A DNA stretch of 64,000 nucleotides from Bacteroidales bacterium (GTDB lineage: Bacteria > Bacteroidota > Bacteroidia > Bacteroidales > P3): the NCBI GenBank assembly GCA_017429685.1, contig JAFROL010000020.1, positions 1-64,000 of the forward strand, written 5' to 3'. This document shows, piece after piece, positions 46,100-54,100 of the stretch. Below the pieces are notes generated by a model. It did not search any database. It saw nothing but the letters and a program-made list of their open reading frames with translations, and was not told the origin of the DNA. How positions within the stretch are numbered: position 1 is the stretch's first letter; the number at the start of each line of letters is the position of its first letter. Made by a program: the position numbers and the translations under genes.

Positions 46100-46509
46100 T
46101 TATTTGTTGTTAATGATTTTCATTGCTTTATCCAATCCGATGATGTCCACTTTTGGGAACTCCACTTCGTGCAGTACATTATAGTGGTGGTCTTCGGTGA
46201 CAATGTATTTTGCCTGTGCTGCCACAGCACAATCGATGAACTTGTTGTCGTCGGGGTCGGCGGTTATCAGGTTGAATTTGTAGAAAATATCAATAAAAAG
46301 TGTATTTGGGTTGTTGAGAATGACTTCCAGAACCAATGAGGCGTAGGTCTCGTTCGTTACCCGTTGCAGTATTTCGACATATTCGTTCAAATATCTGTCG
46401 TGACACACATTTGGTTGCGTCCATCGGCGAACAATACCCACAAGTCGTGGTATCAGCTACGGCGCGATACGCACTGTATCAGGCTGTTGGTGTCAAGAAC
46501 GAGTCTCAT
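46100..46509 (-). pseudogene. PIN-domain toxin, broken by one nonsense codon and one frameshift
   Basis: From the ATG at 46509 the frame reads MRLVLDTNSLIQCVSRRS and then hits TGA where a Tyr-His pair follows (YHDLWVLFADGRNQ). The frame runs on to CVTTDI, and there one base is missing from a T-run, after which the frame beginning LNEYVEILQRVTNETYASLV continues to the normal end (DNKFIDCAVAAQAKYIVTED, then HHYNVLHEVEFPKVDIIG). The PIN acidic residues (LDTNS, DNKFIDC, TED) are all still encoded. The product would be an RNase of the Bacteroidota PIN toxin family. Disruption looks recent. Confidence 0.85.
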
Positions 46510-46724
46510 TCTATTGCGTGCAGATCTTTGGTGCGTAATTGGTCTAAACGCTCTTGGTCAAGAGTGCCTTCTTCCCAAAGGCGGTCGGATTCGGCATCAA
46601 GACGCTCCTGGAAATATCGCATCAGGACTTCTTTGATTTCCAAAGCACGTTTTTCGCTCTTGTCAAAAGAGAAGAGCTTGAGCAGATGCATCTGTGACGG
46701 GGTTATTTGTGTCGCTGTCATCAT
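46506..46724 (-). CDS. antitoxin of the PIN module
   Basis: The intact 72-residue protein (LLKLFSFDKSEKRALEIKEV, then AESDRLWEEGTLDQERLDQL) belongs to a small family found directly before PIN toxins in Bacteroidota. Its stop overlaps the ATG of the broken toxin by 4 bases (ATGA). A -7 box TAATTTTG lies at 46750-46757. It therefore persists without a functional partner in this locus. Confidence 0.82.
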   Translation of the reverse strand: MMTATQITPSQMHLLKLFSFDKSEKRALEIKEVLMRYFQERLDAESDRLWEEGTLDQERLDQLRTKDLHAIE

Positions 46725-46742
46725 AATTGTTTACACTTTTTC

Positions 46743-46840
46743 CCGACTGCAAAATTACGAATAATTTCTGATACGGAGAAAAATAATTTTGCCGAATGGA
46801 AAAATATGCGTATTTTTGCAGCCGATTTCAGAGCGAAATC
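46743..46840. promoter_or_regulatory. direct repeat, right copy: divergent promoter of PIN module and candidate RNA
   Basis: To the left, TAATTTTG on the minus strand (46750-46757) serves the antitoxin. To the right, TTTTG (46787-46791), 19 bases, and TATTTTTG (46811-46818) make a good Bacteroidota -33/-7 pair that would start RNA near 46825. The first 58 bases are identical to 45980-46037. Confidence 0.78.
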
Positions 46841-47060
46841 ACGAAGCGTTTACGCTTGTTCTGTGTATGGGAACCTAGGAAATTCACAGTAATGCAGAAT
46901 ATGTGTATTGGCTTTCGCTTTTCAGCGTGGGCTTTTGCATCTTCTCATTACAAGGTTATTCCTAGGACCTCCATACAGGATTGGTGTAACGGCGCCACGC
47001 TTCTTTTATATTGTTGCTCAACGAGGCGCAGAAGAGCATTAGAAGTTGCACCCGACACAA
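46823..47060 (+). ncRNA. candidate structured RNA
   Basis: The transcript predicted from the promoter at 46811 folds locally. Hairpin 1 is GATTTC / GAAATC (46824-46840). Hairpin 2 is AAGCG / CGCTT (46844-46857). Hairpin 3 is nested: CTGT(GT)ATGG 46861-46870 with CCATACAG 46971-46978; CCTAGGAA 46874-46881 with TTCCTAGG 46959-46966; GTAATG(C)AGAA 46889-46899 with TTCTCATTAC 46942-46951; CGCT 46916-46919 with AGCG 46924-46927. A further GCGCC / GGCGC pair (46992-46996, 47025-47029) suggests a 3' part. No convincing protein is encoded. It ends close to the next gene's ATG, so it may instead be that gene's leader. The 3' limit is uncertain. Confidence 0.6.
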
Positions 47061-47077
47061 ATTAGGGCGTTAGTAAA

Positions 47078-47612
47078 TGAAAAGAGTCGTTTTTTATTAT
47101 TGTCAGTTTTAATGGTTGAGGTTATGTTTGCCCAGGACATTATTGTAAAAAAAGATGGAAACATAATGAAGTCAAAAGTTGTAGAATTGACAGAAACACA
47201 AATTAAATACAAAAACTACACAAACCTTGATGGCCCTTTGTATACAATTAACATAGGTGATGTCCTTTCTATTACATATGAGAATGGAGAAAGAGAAACA
47301 TTCTTTAATACTGATAAAGAGACTGTAAAAGACGAGGAAAAAGATGATTTAAAAACAAATAGTCAAGAATTATCAAAAGTGTCAGATGCGGTTATAACAT
47401 CAAGAATAGCAGATTTAAAAGCAAAAAGAAAAACTACTAAGATTGTAACTGGAGTAACCACAGGAGTTTTAGCAGGAGCTGCATTGGTTGGTGGTATTAT
47501 TTCTGGAAGTGCAATCCTAATAGTGGCCGGTCCGATAATTGCTGTAATAGGAGGCCTTATATCGGGCGGATTAACAAAATCTTATGACGAGCAAATAGAC
47601 CAATTGGAATAG
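47078..47612 (+). pseudogene. secreted hypothetical protein with one-base frameshift in a T-run
   Basis: The ATG at 47078 reads MKRVVF and then goes out of frame at a run of six T (47090-47095). One extra T would give MKRVVFLLLSVLMVEVMFAQ, a perfect signal peptide, joined to the long open frame that ends at 47612. That frame has an N-terminal beta-rich domain (QDIIVKKDGNIMKSKVVELT, then YTINIGDVLSITYENGER) and a C-terminal Gly/Ala hydrophobic stretch (about 30 residues from TKIVTGVTTGVLAGAALVGG). Codons are A/T-ending, unlike the neighbours, so the gene is probably acquired. A TTG at 47046 would give an unbroken frame but no sensible signal peptide start. Confidence 0.6.
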
Positions 47613-47893
47613 CAAAAGGGTAAGATGAATTTGTACCCCGAAGTGGCGGATGTTCCTATGGTTGCGGCAGATTCACAATTCTCCGCAATTTGTCAAAAAG
47701 ATTTTAATCCGTAAAAAAGAGGCTTGCATCGACTGGTACCCGTTGTGGCGGATTTGTAATCCGCCACTTCTTTTTGTCAGGATTTGCAATCTGTAAATAC
47801 TGGCAATTAAACTGATAAGTAATACTTCGGATTGCAAATCCTTATATTAAATTGCGTCGGATTGCAAATCCGCCGCAACTGGTATGATAACAA
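47613..47893. repeat. repeat-rich gap with GGATTGCAAATCC motifs
   Basis: The gap holds a perfect 10-bp hairpin GTGGCGGATT / AATCCGCCAC (47745-47767), two GGATTGCAAATCC-type half-palindromes (47829-47841 and 47859-47871), and AAAGAGGCTTGCA twice (47716 and 47892). GCAAATCCGCCGCAAC at 47864-47879 recurs exactly at 48912-48927, on the other side of the antitoxin-RelE-nucleotidyltransferase genes. No gene is visible here. Confidence 0.75.
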
Positions 47894-47923
47894 AGAGGCT
47901 TGCACTGACAGGTGCAAGCCTCT
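47894..47923 (-). terminator. intrinsic terminator
   Basis: The stem AGAGGCTTGCAC / GTGCAAGCCTCT has a short loop, 25 bases after the nucleotidyltransferase stop on the minus strand. On that strand it is followed by TTGTTATC, a weak U-tract. Confidence 0.68.
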
Positions 47924-47947
47924 ATTGTGTGTTGATAGTTTGTGATG

Positions 47948-48265
47948 TCACACTGCAATTCCGGTACGCATTACGTCGTCGTAGAGTGGCGATGGGTGGT
48001 CCTCGGAAATCAGAACCGGCTCGATGAGCAGACTGACGTCGTCCACATCACGCCACAGGGCTTTGGATAATTCCAGTTTACGGTCGCCGTAACTCGATAC
48101 GATTACCGCCACATCAATATCGCTGTCGCGGTTGGCATTGCCTTTGGAATAAGAACCGTACATCAGCACTTGCGGCTCCTGCTGGAAGTGCCGTGATATG
48201 ATGTGCTTGTACTGTCGGACAAGGTCTAACGCCTCGTCGCGGCTGAGAGCTGTTCCTTTATCCAT
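47948..48265 (-). CDS. MNT-type minimal nucleotidyltransferase
   Basis: The 105-residue protein has the Pol-beta-like motif GSYSKGNANRDSDIDVAV, with the Gly-Ser and the Asp-x-Asp metal ligands at residues about 49-66. MNT proteins normally pair with HEPN toxins and add AMP to them. Here the partner on the same operon is a RelE-type toxin, whose end overlaps this start by 8 bases, and no HEPN gene of the usual kind is adjacent. The start at 48265 (MDKGTALSRDEALDL) is preferred to 48295. A terminator follows. Confidence 0.85.
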   Translation of the reverse strand: MDKGTALSRDEALDLVRQYKHIISRHFQQEPQVLMYGSYSKGNANRDSDIDVAVIVSSYGDRKLELSKALWRDVDDVSLLIEPVLISEDHPSPLYDDVMRTGIAV

Positions 48266-48608
48266 TGTTATCCTTATCTCCAATTTCCAAATCATCCCTG
48301 TCCCTCAGCAGGTCACCCAGCGCTTTGGGGTCGCGTCGTGTGTCGAATATGGCAACGATAAGTATGCAATCCGTTGTGATTGTATAGACAATACGGTCGT
48401 AGCGCGTGTCTATTGCACGATACAGGCGACGTGCGTTTTTGTACTCGTTGCAGCGACGGCCCAATTCAGGGAAATCAGATAGCCGTTGTGTTTCTTCAAC
48501 GACGCTGGCAACCGCACGTTCCGCAGTGTCACGCCCAAATGTCAACGCCACTCGGCGTGCTATTTCCCGCAGGTCATCCTCTGCAGCTGTGAGCCACTCT
48601 ACTCTCAT
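48258..48608 (-). CDS. RelE/ParE family toxin
   Basis: The 116-residue protein starts RVEWLTAAEDDLREIARRVA, a typical ParE/RelE N-terminus, with SDFPELGRRCNEYKNARRLY and IVYTITTDCILIVAIFDTRR as the core strand and last strand. An extended acidic tail (LLRDRDDLEIGDKDNNG) goes beyond the usual end. Its start overlaps the antitoxin by 4 bases, and its end overlaps the nucleotidyltransferase by 8 bases, giving one three-gene unit. Confidence 0.87.
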   Translation of the reverse strand: MRVEWLTAAEDDLREIARRVALTFGRDTAERAVASVVEETQRLSDFPELGRRCNEYKNARRLYRAIDTRYDRIVYTITTDCILIVAIFDTRRDPKALGDLLRDRDDLEIGDKDNNG

Positions 48609-48817
48609 ATCGAAGCCATTACGCGATTGAATATTTCCGACTGAGAGACAGTGCTCATCTCGCCTTGCTCGTAAGCGTCCATACGTCGCTCTATTTCGTA
48701 CAGTTCGCGGTCTGTGACGGTCTCGGTCTGCTTAAACAGGCCTGACTTTAGCAGTTCGCTCAACATACGTTGCGCAAGAGCATTGTCTTGGTCGTAGGTT
48801 AGGGATATTGTGCACAT
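48605..48817 (-). CDS. antitoxin of the RelE-MNT unit
   Basis: The 70-residue protein starts with a beta strand (CTISLTYDQDNALAQRMLSE) and ends with an acidic helix (ERRMDAYEQGEMSTVSQSEI), the form of RelB/Phd-like antitoxins. It overlaps the toxin by 4 bases. No clear -7 match was found in the 100 bases before it. Confidence 0.8.
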   Translation of the reverse strand: MCTISLTYDQDNALAQRMLSELLKSGLFKQTETVTDRELYEIERRMDAYEQGEMSTVSQSEIFNRVMASI

Positions 48818-48853
48818 AGGTTATTGTATTTAGTTTTTCGATTCGCTATTGGA

Positions 48854-48870
48854 AAGAGCCTGTGGCTCTT
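48854..48870. terminator. short hairpin, possible terminator
   Basis: The stem AAGAGCC / GGCTCTT has a 3-base loop and is followed on the plus strand by TTGTTT. No plus-strand gene precedes it. On the minus strand it lies about 60 bases after the two-gene DUF5674 cassette but lacks a U-tract. Confidence 0.45.
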
Positions 48871-48873
48871 TTG

Positions 48874-48906
48874 TTTATCCCTCGTAGAAGGGCATCTTGA
48901 CGGTGA
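48874..48906 (-). repeat. duplicate of gcvT 3' end
   Basis: The 33 bases are identical to 49702-49734, which encode the last nine or so residues and stop of gcvT. The two copies are in the same orientation, 828 bases apart, and enclose the DUF5674 cassette. Immediately to the right of this copy is a GCAAATCCGCCGCAAC repeat (48912-48927). Confidence 0.9.
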
Positions 48907-48930
48907 CGGTTGCAAATCCGCCGCAACGTG

Positions 48931-49278
48931 TTATCTTTTTTCGCAGTGTGTGGGGGTTATTGTGTTATAAAACACGTCGAATCCTCGTTGCAGTTTGGCG
49001 GGGTCGGTATGGTAGATGTTGTCGCCATAATAGCAGTCGGCCATAACTTCGTAGAGACGGCAGAACTCGCCGAGATCGTGCTTGCCGCGCTGTGCGTCGA
49101 TGGTGAGCGACAGCAACTCAAGTGCCCGGTCGGCGGCACGGTGGCATTGCTCGGTGTTACCTTTGCTTTTCCAGCGGTTGGCGCGCGACACCTCGCTGCC
49201 GATGTTCAGCATCTGTTCGGCCAGCGACATCTCTGTCCAACGGCCGTTTGCCAGTCCTGTATGTTGATATTCGCTCAT
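48931..49278 (-). CDS. hypothetical all-helical protein
   Basis: The 115-residue protein starts MSEYQHTGLANGRWTEMSLA and contains QMLNIGSEVSRANRWKSKGN and HRAADRALELLSLTID. It looks all-helical. I have seen similar short proteins in unrelated bacteria but know no function. A HEPN-like fold is conceivable, but the RxxxxH motif is not clear. It follows the DUF5674 gene with a 4-base ATGA overlap, so both are one operon in an inserted segment. Confidence 0.75.
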   Translation of the reverse strand: MSEYQHTGLANGRWTEMSLAEQMLNIGSEVSRANRWKSKGNTEQCHRAADRALELLSLTIDAQRGKHDLGEFCRLYEVMADCYYGDNIYHTDPAKLQRGFDVFYNTITPTHCEKR

Positions 49279-49613
49279 TGAATCAGGCTGTTTACAACAT
49301 CGATAATCTGTTTCCGCACTGCGGGGTCCAGCACGTCGCGGCTGCGGTTGCCCTGATGGGGACGGATATTGATAAGTGAGTCGAACTCGATGAAGTCGTC
49401 GCCATCCATCTCGGGGTACAAGTTGATGCCCCACAGGTCGGCCTGCTGTGAGCCTTGCGAAAGCATCTCTTTTTCAATATCAGCATGCAACTCGGCATCA
49501 AGTCCAAGTTTGCCTTGTCTCACATCGACAACAGCCTTTATCATATCGCCGAAATAGCCCGGCAAAATGGCAGTCAAATCGCTGTGTTTTATTGGCTGTG
49601 AAATGATTTTCAT
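49275..49613 (-). CDS. DUF5674 family protein
   Basis: The 112-residue protein starts MKIISQPIKHSDLTAILPGYF. It contains MIKAVVDVRQGKLGLDAELHADIEKEML and ends WGINLYPEMDGDDFIEFDSL then INIRPHQGNRSRDVLDPAVR, the full family pattern. Function is unknown; the Glu-Leu-His-Ala-Asp run looks like a catalytic or metal site but this is not established. The start at 49613 is chosen over in-frame codons upstream that lie in the gcvT terminator. Confidence 0.85.
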   Translation of the reverse strand: MKIISQPIKHSDLTAILPGYFGDMIKAVVDVRQGKLGLDAELHADIEKEMLSQGSQQADLWGINLYPEMDGDDFIEFDSLINIRPHQGNRSRDVLDPAVRKQIIDVVNSLIQ

Positions 49614-49644
49614 ATTCCCATTGCTGGTCGTTTTTTTTTGGGAA

Positions 49645-49689
49645 AAAACTGTTGGGGTGCTTTTGAGTGCATGCATCCCCAACAGTTTT
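49645..49689 (-). terminator. intrinsic terminator of gcvT
   Basis: The 13-bp stem AAAACTGTTGGGG / CCCCAACAGTTTT has a loop containing GCATGCA. On the minus strand the hairpin is followed by TTCCC and further T/A runs. It starts 14 bases after the gcvT stop and just before the DUF5674 start. Confidence 0.85.
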
Positions 49690-49702
49690 GTTGTGATATG
49701 TT

Positions 49703-50809
49703 TTATCCCTCGTAGAAGGGCATCTTGACGGTGATGGCCTTGAGGAGTTTCTCGCGGATCTTGATGTAGATCTCGGTGCCGCTCTTGGCGTATTCGGCCT
49801 TGAGGAGGGCGGTGCCGATGTTCTTGCCGGTGCTGGGGCTGGGGGAGCCGCTGCGGACCTCGCCGATCTTGTTGCCCTGGGCGTCGCAGACATCGTAGCC
49901 GTTGCGGGCGATGCCGCGGTCGACCATCTCGAAGCCAGCCACTTTGCGCTTGAAGCCGGCGGCCTTCTGTGCCAGGAGGAGCTCCTTGTTGATGAAGTTG
50001 TTGTTTTCGGCTTTCAGTTTGACGATGAAGGCCAGCGGAGCCTCGAGCGGGCTGACGGTGTCGTCCATCTCGTGGCCGTAGAGGGCAAAGCCTTTCTCAA
50101 GGCGCAGGGTGTCGCGGCAGCCCAGACCGGCGGGCATAATGCCGTATTCCTTGCCAGCCTCGAAGACAGCGTCCCATACCTCGATGGCTTTCTCGCGGGG
50201 GATGTAGATCTCGCATCCGCCGGCGCCGGTGTAGCCCGTGGTCGAGAGGATGATGTTGGGGATGCCTGCGAAGGTGAGGATCTTGAAGGTGTAGTATTCC
50301 ATATCGACGATGTTCTCAGAGGTCAGCTTCTGCATAGCCTTCAGTGCGTTGGGTCCCTGCACGGCGAGCTGAGCCCACTGCTCGCTCTCGTTGACGAAGT
50401 CGCGGCCGAGCTCCATACCCATCTTGTCGGCAATCTGGCTCATCCAAGCCCAGTCCTTGTCGATGTTGGCGGCGTTGGGAACCATAAAATACTCATCGTC
50501 GTGGACGCGGTAGACGAGCATATCGTCGACCACGCCGCCCTGACCGTTGGGGAGGCAGGTGTACTGCACTTTGCCGTCGAAGAGGTCTTCGATGTTGTTG
50601 GTGGTCACATACTGCATAAAGTGCTTGGCGATGGGGCCTTTGGCGCGGAATTCGCCCATATGGCTGACGTCGAAGACGCCGACGTTGTTGCGCACGTTGT
50701 TGTGTTCTTCAACCAATCCGGTGTACTGGATGGGCATATTGTAGCCCGCAAACTCGGCCATCTTGGCGCCCAGCTTGATGTGTAAATCTGTGTAAGGTGT
50801 TGTTTTCAT
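49703..50809 (-). CDS. gcvT: aminomethyltransferase (glycine cleavage T protein)
   Basis: GcvT takes the aminomethyl group from the H-protein lipoamide and transfers the carbon to tetrahydrofolate, releasing ammonia. The 368-residue protein starts TTPYTDLHIKLGAKMAEFAG and contains GVFDVSHMGEFRAKG, TGYTGAGGCEIYIP and LRLEKGFALYGHEMDD. It ends VKMPFYEG, and the DNA for that ending is duplicated at 48874. No gcvH or gcvP is in the window. The 354-base upstream gap shows no recognisable glycine riboswitch and no clear promoter on this strand. Confidence 0.95.
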   Translation of the reverse strand: MKTTPYTDLHIKLGAKMAEFAGYNMPIQYTGLVEEHNNVRNNVGVFDVSHMGEFRAKGPIAKHFMQYVTTNNIEDLFDGKVQYTCLPNGQGGVVDDMLVYRVHDDEYFMVPNAANIDKDWAWMSQIADKMGMELGRDFVNESEQWAQLAVQGPNALKAMQKLTSENIVDMEYYTFKILTFAGIPNIILSTTGYTGAGGCEIYIPREKAIEVWDAVFEAGKEYGIMPAGLGCRDTLRLEKGFALYGHEMDDTVSPLEAPLAFIVKLKAENNNFINKELLLAQKAAGFKRKVAGFEMVDRGIARNGYDVCDAQGNKIGEVRSGSPSPSTGKNIGTALLKAEYAKSGTEIYIKIREKLLKAITVKMPFYEG

Positions 50810-51133
50810 TTATTGTAAGTTTAATTTGTGTTCTTGGTTTAGGGTGTTGTTTGAAAGATTATGGTTAATGATTCGCCTAATAAGGGAATCGGTTTATGTC
50901 AGATTTGTGTCGTTTTATATTGTAGTTTATTCAATAATTTTAGTTTATTTTGTTAACGAATTGCATTTTTATTTATTGTGCCACAAGCAAAAAAAATAAT
51001 ATTGATTGTTAACTATTTGATTTGTAGTGTGGAAATACCTGCTGTCGGACGCTTTGTCGCTTCGTCGAGTGGGTGAGGAGTGCAGAAATAATATTTTTTT
51101 GGACATTGTTAGTGTTGGAATGTTTTTTTTCCG

Positions 51134-51141
51134 TAATTTTG
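51134..51141 (+). promoter_or_regulatory. Bacteroidota -7 promoter element
   Basis: TAATTTTG, 23 bases before the ATG at 51164. Within the 354-base gap after gcvT this is the only clear signal. Confidence 0.7.
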
Positions 51142-51163
51142 CATTTTAAAAATAAACAATACA

Positions 51164-54100
51164 ATGAAAGGACGACATCTTGCATTGCTGGCGTTTTTGC
51201 TGGCCTTTGCTGCGTCGGCTGGAAGCCAAACGCTTGCCGATTATCAGTTCAGTACGGGGCACGATGCCTCAATGTGGTACACCCTCGACAGTACGCGTAA
51301 CCTGCTTGTTGACGGCAGCGAGTATTATCGCAGATCGTTTGTCGAGGAAATCGGCTTCACATTTCCCTTTGCCGACACCAGTTTTTCGCAGTTTTCGGTG
51401 ACGCTGGCTGGCGTTTTGCGCCTGGGAGGCTCGCGGGCCCTCACCAGCAGTGGGTATCAGGGCTCGCCGTTTCATCCTACGAATGTCAGCAAGAACTGTC
51501 CGAAGATAGTTTTTTTTGGATGTACCGGTTACGCATCGGACAGTGCCTATGTGCACCATCAGGTGTTTGGAGATGCCCCCGGCCGCGTGCTCGTTGTGGA
51601 GTTTGCGATGCAGACCTACAACACGGCGTCGCGCCATTCGCTGTTCCGCTATCAGGTGCAGCTTTTTGAAAATGGCGACATACAGATTGTTTACCCCTCG
51701 CAGACGCCCACGCTGCTGCCAAATACGACACGCCAGCAGGGTATAGCCTTCAGCGCCACAGACTTGTGGACAGTGGACCAGAACCACGTGGCAACCCACC
51801 TTACGGCAGGCACCCCGGCGACAATCCCGTCAGGCTGCTGGCCCGACACGAACCGATACTATCGTTTCGAATTGTCGAATGGCGCGTGTGCAATGCCTAC
51901 GGGGCTTGTGGCTTCGTCGATCGACACGTCGTCGGTAACCCTGACGTGGGGCAACCCGTCGTATGCCCAGGAATTTATAGTGGAATATGGCACATCGATG
52001 TTTGCTCCGGGCACAGGAGTTGGGACGGCAATACCGGTGTACGACACGACAACCGTAATCGGTGGCCTTCAGCCTAATACGCAATACCATTTCTATGTCC
52101 GCACTGTATGCAGCGAGGGCGACACCAGCAATGTCGCCTATCTTTCCGTGCGTACGCTGGACAAGGCTCCTGTGTCGGATTTTCCATATTTCTGCAACTT
52201 TGAGGATTCTGTCGAAAACCAGGGTTGGCTCCTGCCGGAAGGCAATCTGTCGACAAGATGGTTTATCGACACGGCCGTCAACAACACGCCGGAAGGCAGC
52301 TACGCGTTGTATATCTCGCAGGATAGCGGACGGACCAATACAGGTGGCGACCAGTGGATTGGTGCCTACGCCTATCGCGACGTGAACCTCACGGCCGGCG
52401 ACTGGATCGTTTCGTTCGACTGGCGTGCCGTGGGCGAATGGAGCACCCAGTCAGGCAATGCAACGATATACAACCATTTTCTGCGTGCTTTCCTGGTGCC
52501 ATCGTCGGTGAACTTCACAGCCCAGACACCTCCCAGTTTCCCGAATTCACCGCATAGTTCGGCGGTGCCAAACGGATGGATAGACCTTAACCCCGCAAGT
52601 CACGTTTTCGTTGGTCAGAACGGCTGGGCGAATTTCCTTTCGACAGTGACGGTTCCGACTGCGGGCTGCTACCACTTGACATTCTATTGGGAAACCGACG
52701 GCTATCCGCCCAGCATCGACAAGCCTGCCGCGATAGACAATATAAGTATGGAAGGGCTTTCCTGTGCTCGGCCTCGCGAGCTGACGGCGTCGGCCGACGG
52801 CAGCGAGATGATGCTGAGCTGGCAGCCTGGCGGCAGCGAAACCCTATGGATGGTGCGCTACGACGGCGGAGAGGTGTATGTGCAGGATACTTTTTATCTG
52901 GTCACAGACCTGGAGTTGAACACACTTTACACATTCTCGGTCTATGCCGTCTGTGGTGCCTATGATACAAGCCTTGCTACCGTAGGCACTTTCCGCTCGG
53001 CACTGGGGGCACCCGTGTCGACATATCCATACGTCTGTGATTTTGAAGACTCGGCGATGTGCCGCCATTGGGTCCTCCTCAACGAGGAACAGCCTAACGG
53101 CTGGCACACAGGTACGGCGGCAAACAACACCCCGCAGGGACAGCGTGCCCTGTATGTGTCGAACGATGGTGGGACAAGCAATGCATATAGCGGTGCAGAC
53201 CCCGCAACAAGCTATGCCTATCGCGAGCTTGTGCTCGATGCCAGCACCTATTCCTGCTCGTTCGACTGGCGCTGTCAGGGAGACGACGATTTCCATTTCT
53301 TCCGCGCTTTTATCCTGCCCGTTGCATCCTTACCAGAGGCAGGCACTTTTCCAGATGCGGCAAACCACTATTCTTCAGTTCCATCAGGGTGGATAGACCT
53401 CAACCCAACAACCCACTATATGAGCGGGCAGAGCAGCTGGACTACACTGACGCAGAGCTTTACCATTGTCGACAGCGGACTCTACGCTCTGCTGCTGATG
53501 TGGGAAAACGACAACTATACGACTCAGAACCCGCCGGCTGCTGTCGACAACATCAGAATTGCACTGCAGACTTGTCCCACGCCCGAAAACCTGTCGGCCG
53601 ACGCTATGCCGACGGCGGTAGACCTCACGTGGGATGCCGGCGATGACGCCCAGATATGGCTCGTGGAGTACGGCGACACGGCGCTGACTACGTACACGCC
53701 TTCATATACCGCCCAAGGGTTGACGCCCAACACCGAATATACTTTCCGTGTCAGCAAGCTATGCATAAGTGGCGACACCAGCCTTGCCGCTACGCTCACC
53801 GTGCGCACTGAATGCAACGCAATCGCAGTGCTGCCCTATACCTGCGATTTTGAAAACTACGCCAACGGCACAGGAAGCAATGACCTTTTCATCCCTTGCT
53901 GGTATCGGGTGCGCAACTACAGTAGCTATTCGCCGCAGGTAAGCCAAGACTTTACTCCTGGCAACAAATGCCTGTATTGGAACCTTACCGCCGGACTGCT
54001 TGACGATGTGTATGTGGTCCTGCCTGAATTGGCCGAAAACATCGAGGTGACCTATACAGAACTGCGCTTCAAAGCAATGAAGGTCGACTATTTGGGCTTG

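Noticed and set aside
46796..47065. Small protein frames across the candidate RNA
   Set aside because: Several overlapping short frames exist, none with a start signal or family pattern; pairing structure explains the sequence better.
50810..51163. Glycine or other riboswitch upstream of gcvT
   Set aside because: I found no tandem aptamer-like helices or conserved riboswitch core on the minus strand; the sequence is AT-rich without strong hairpins.
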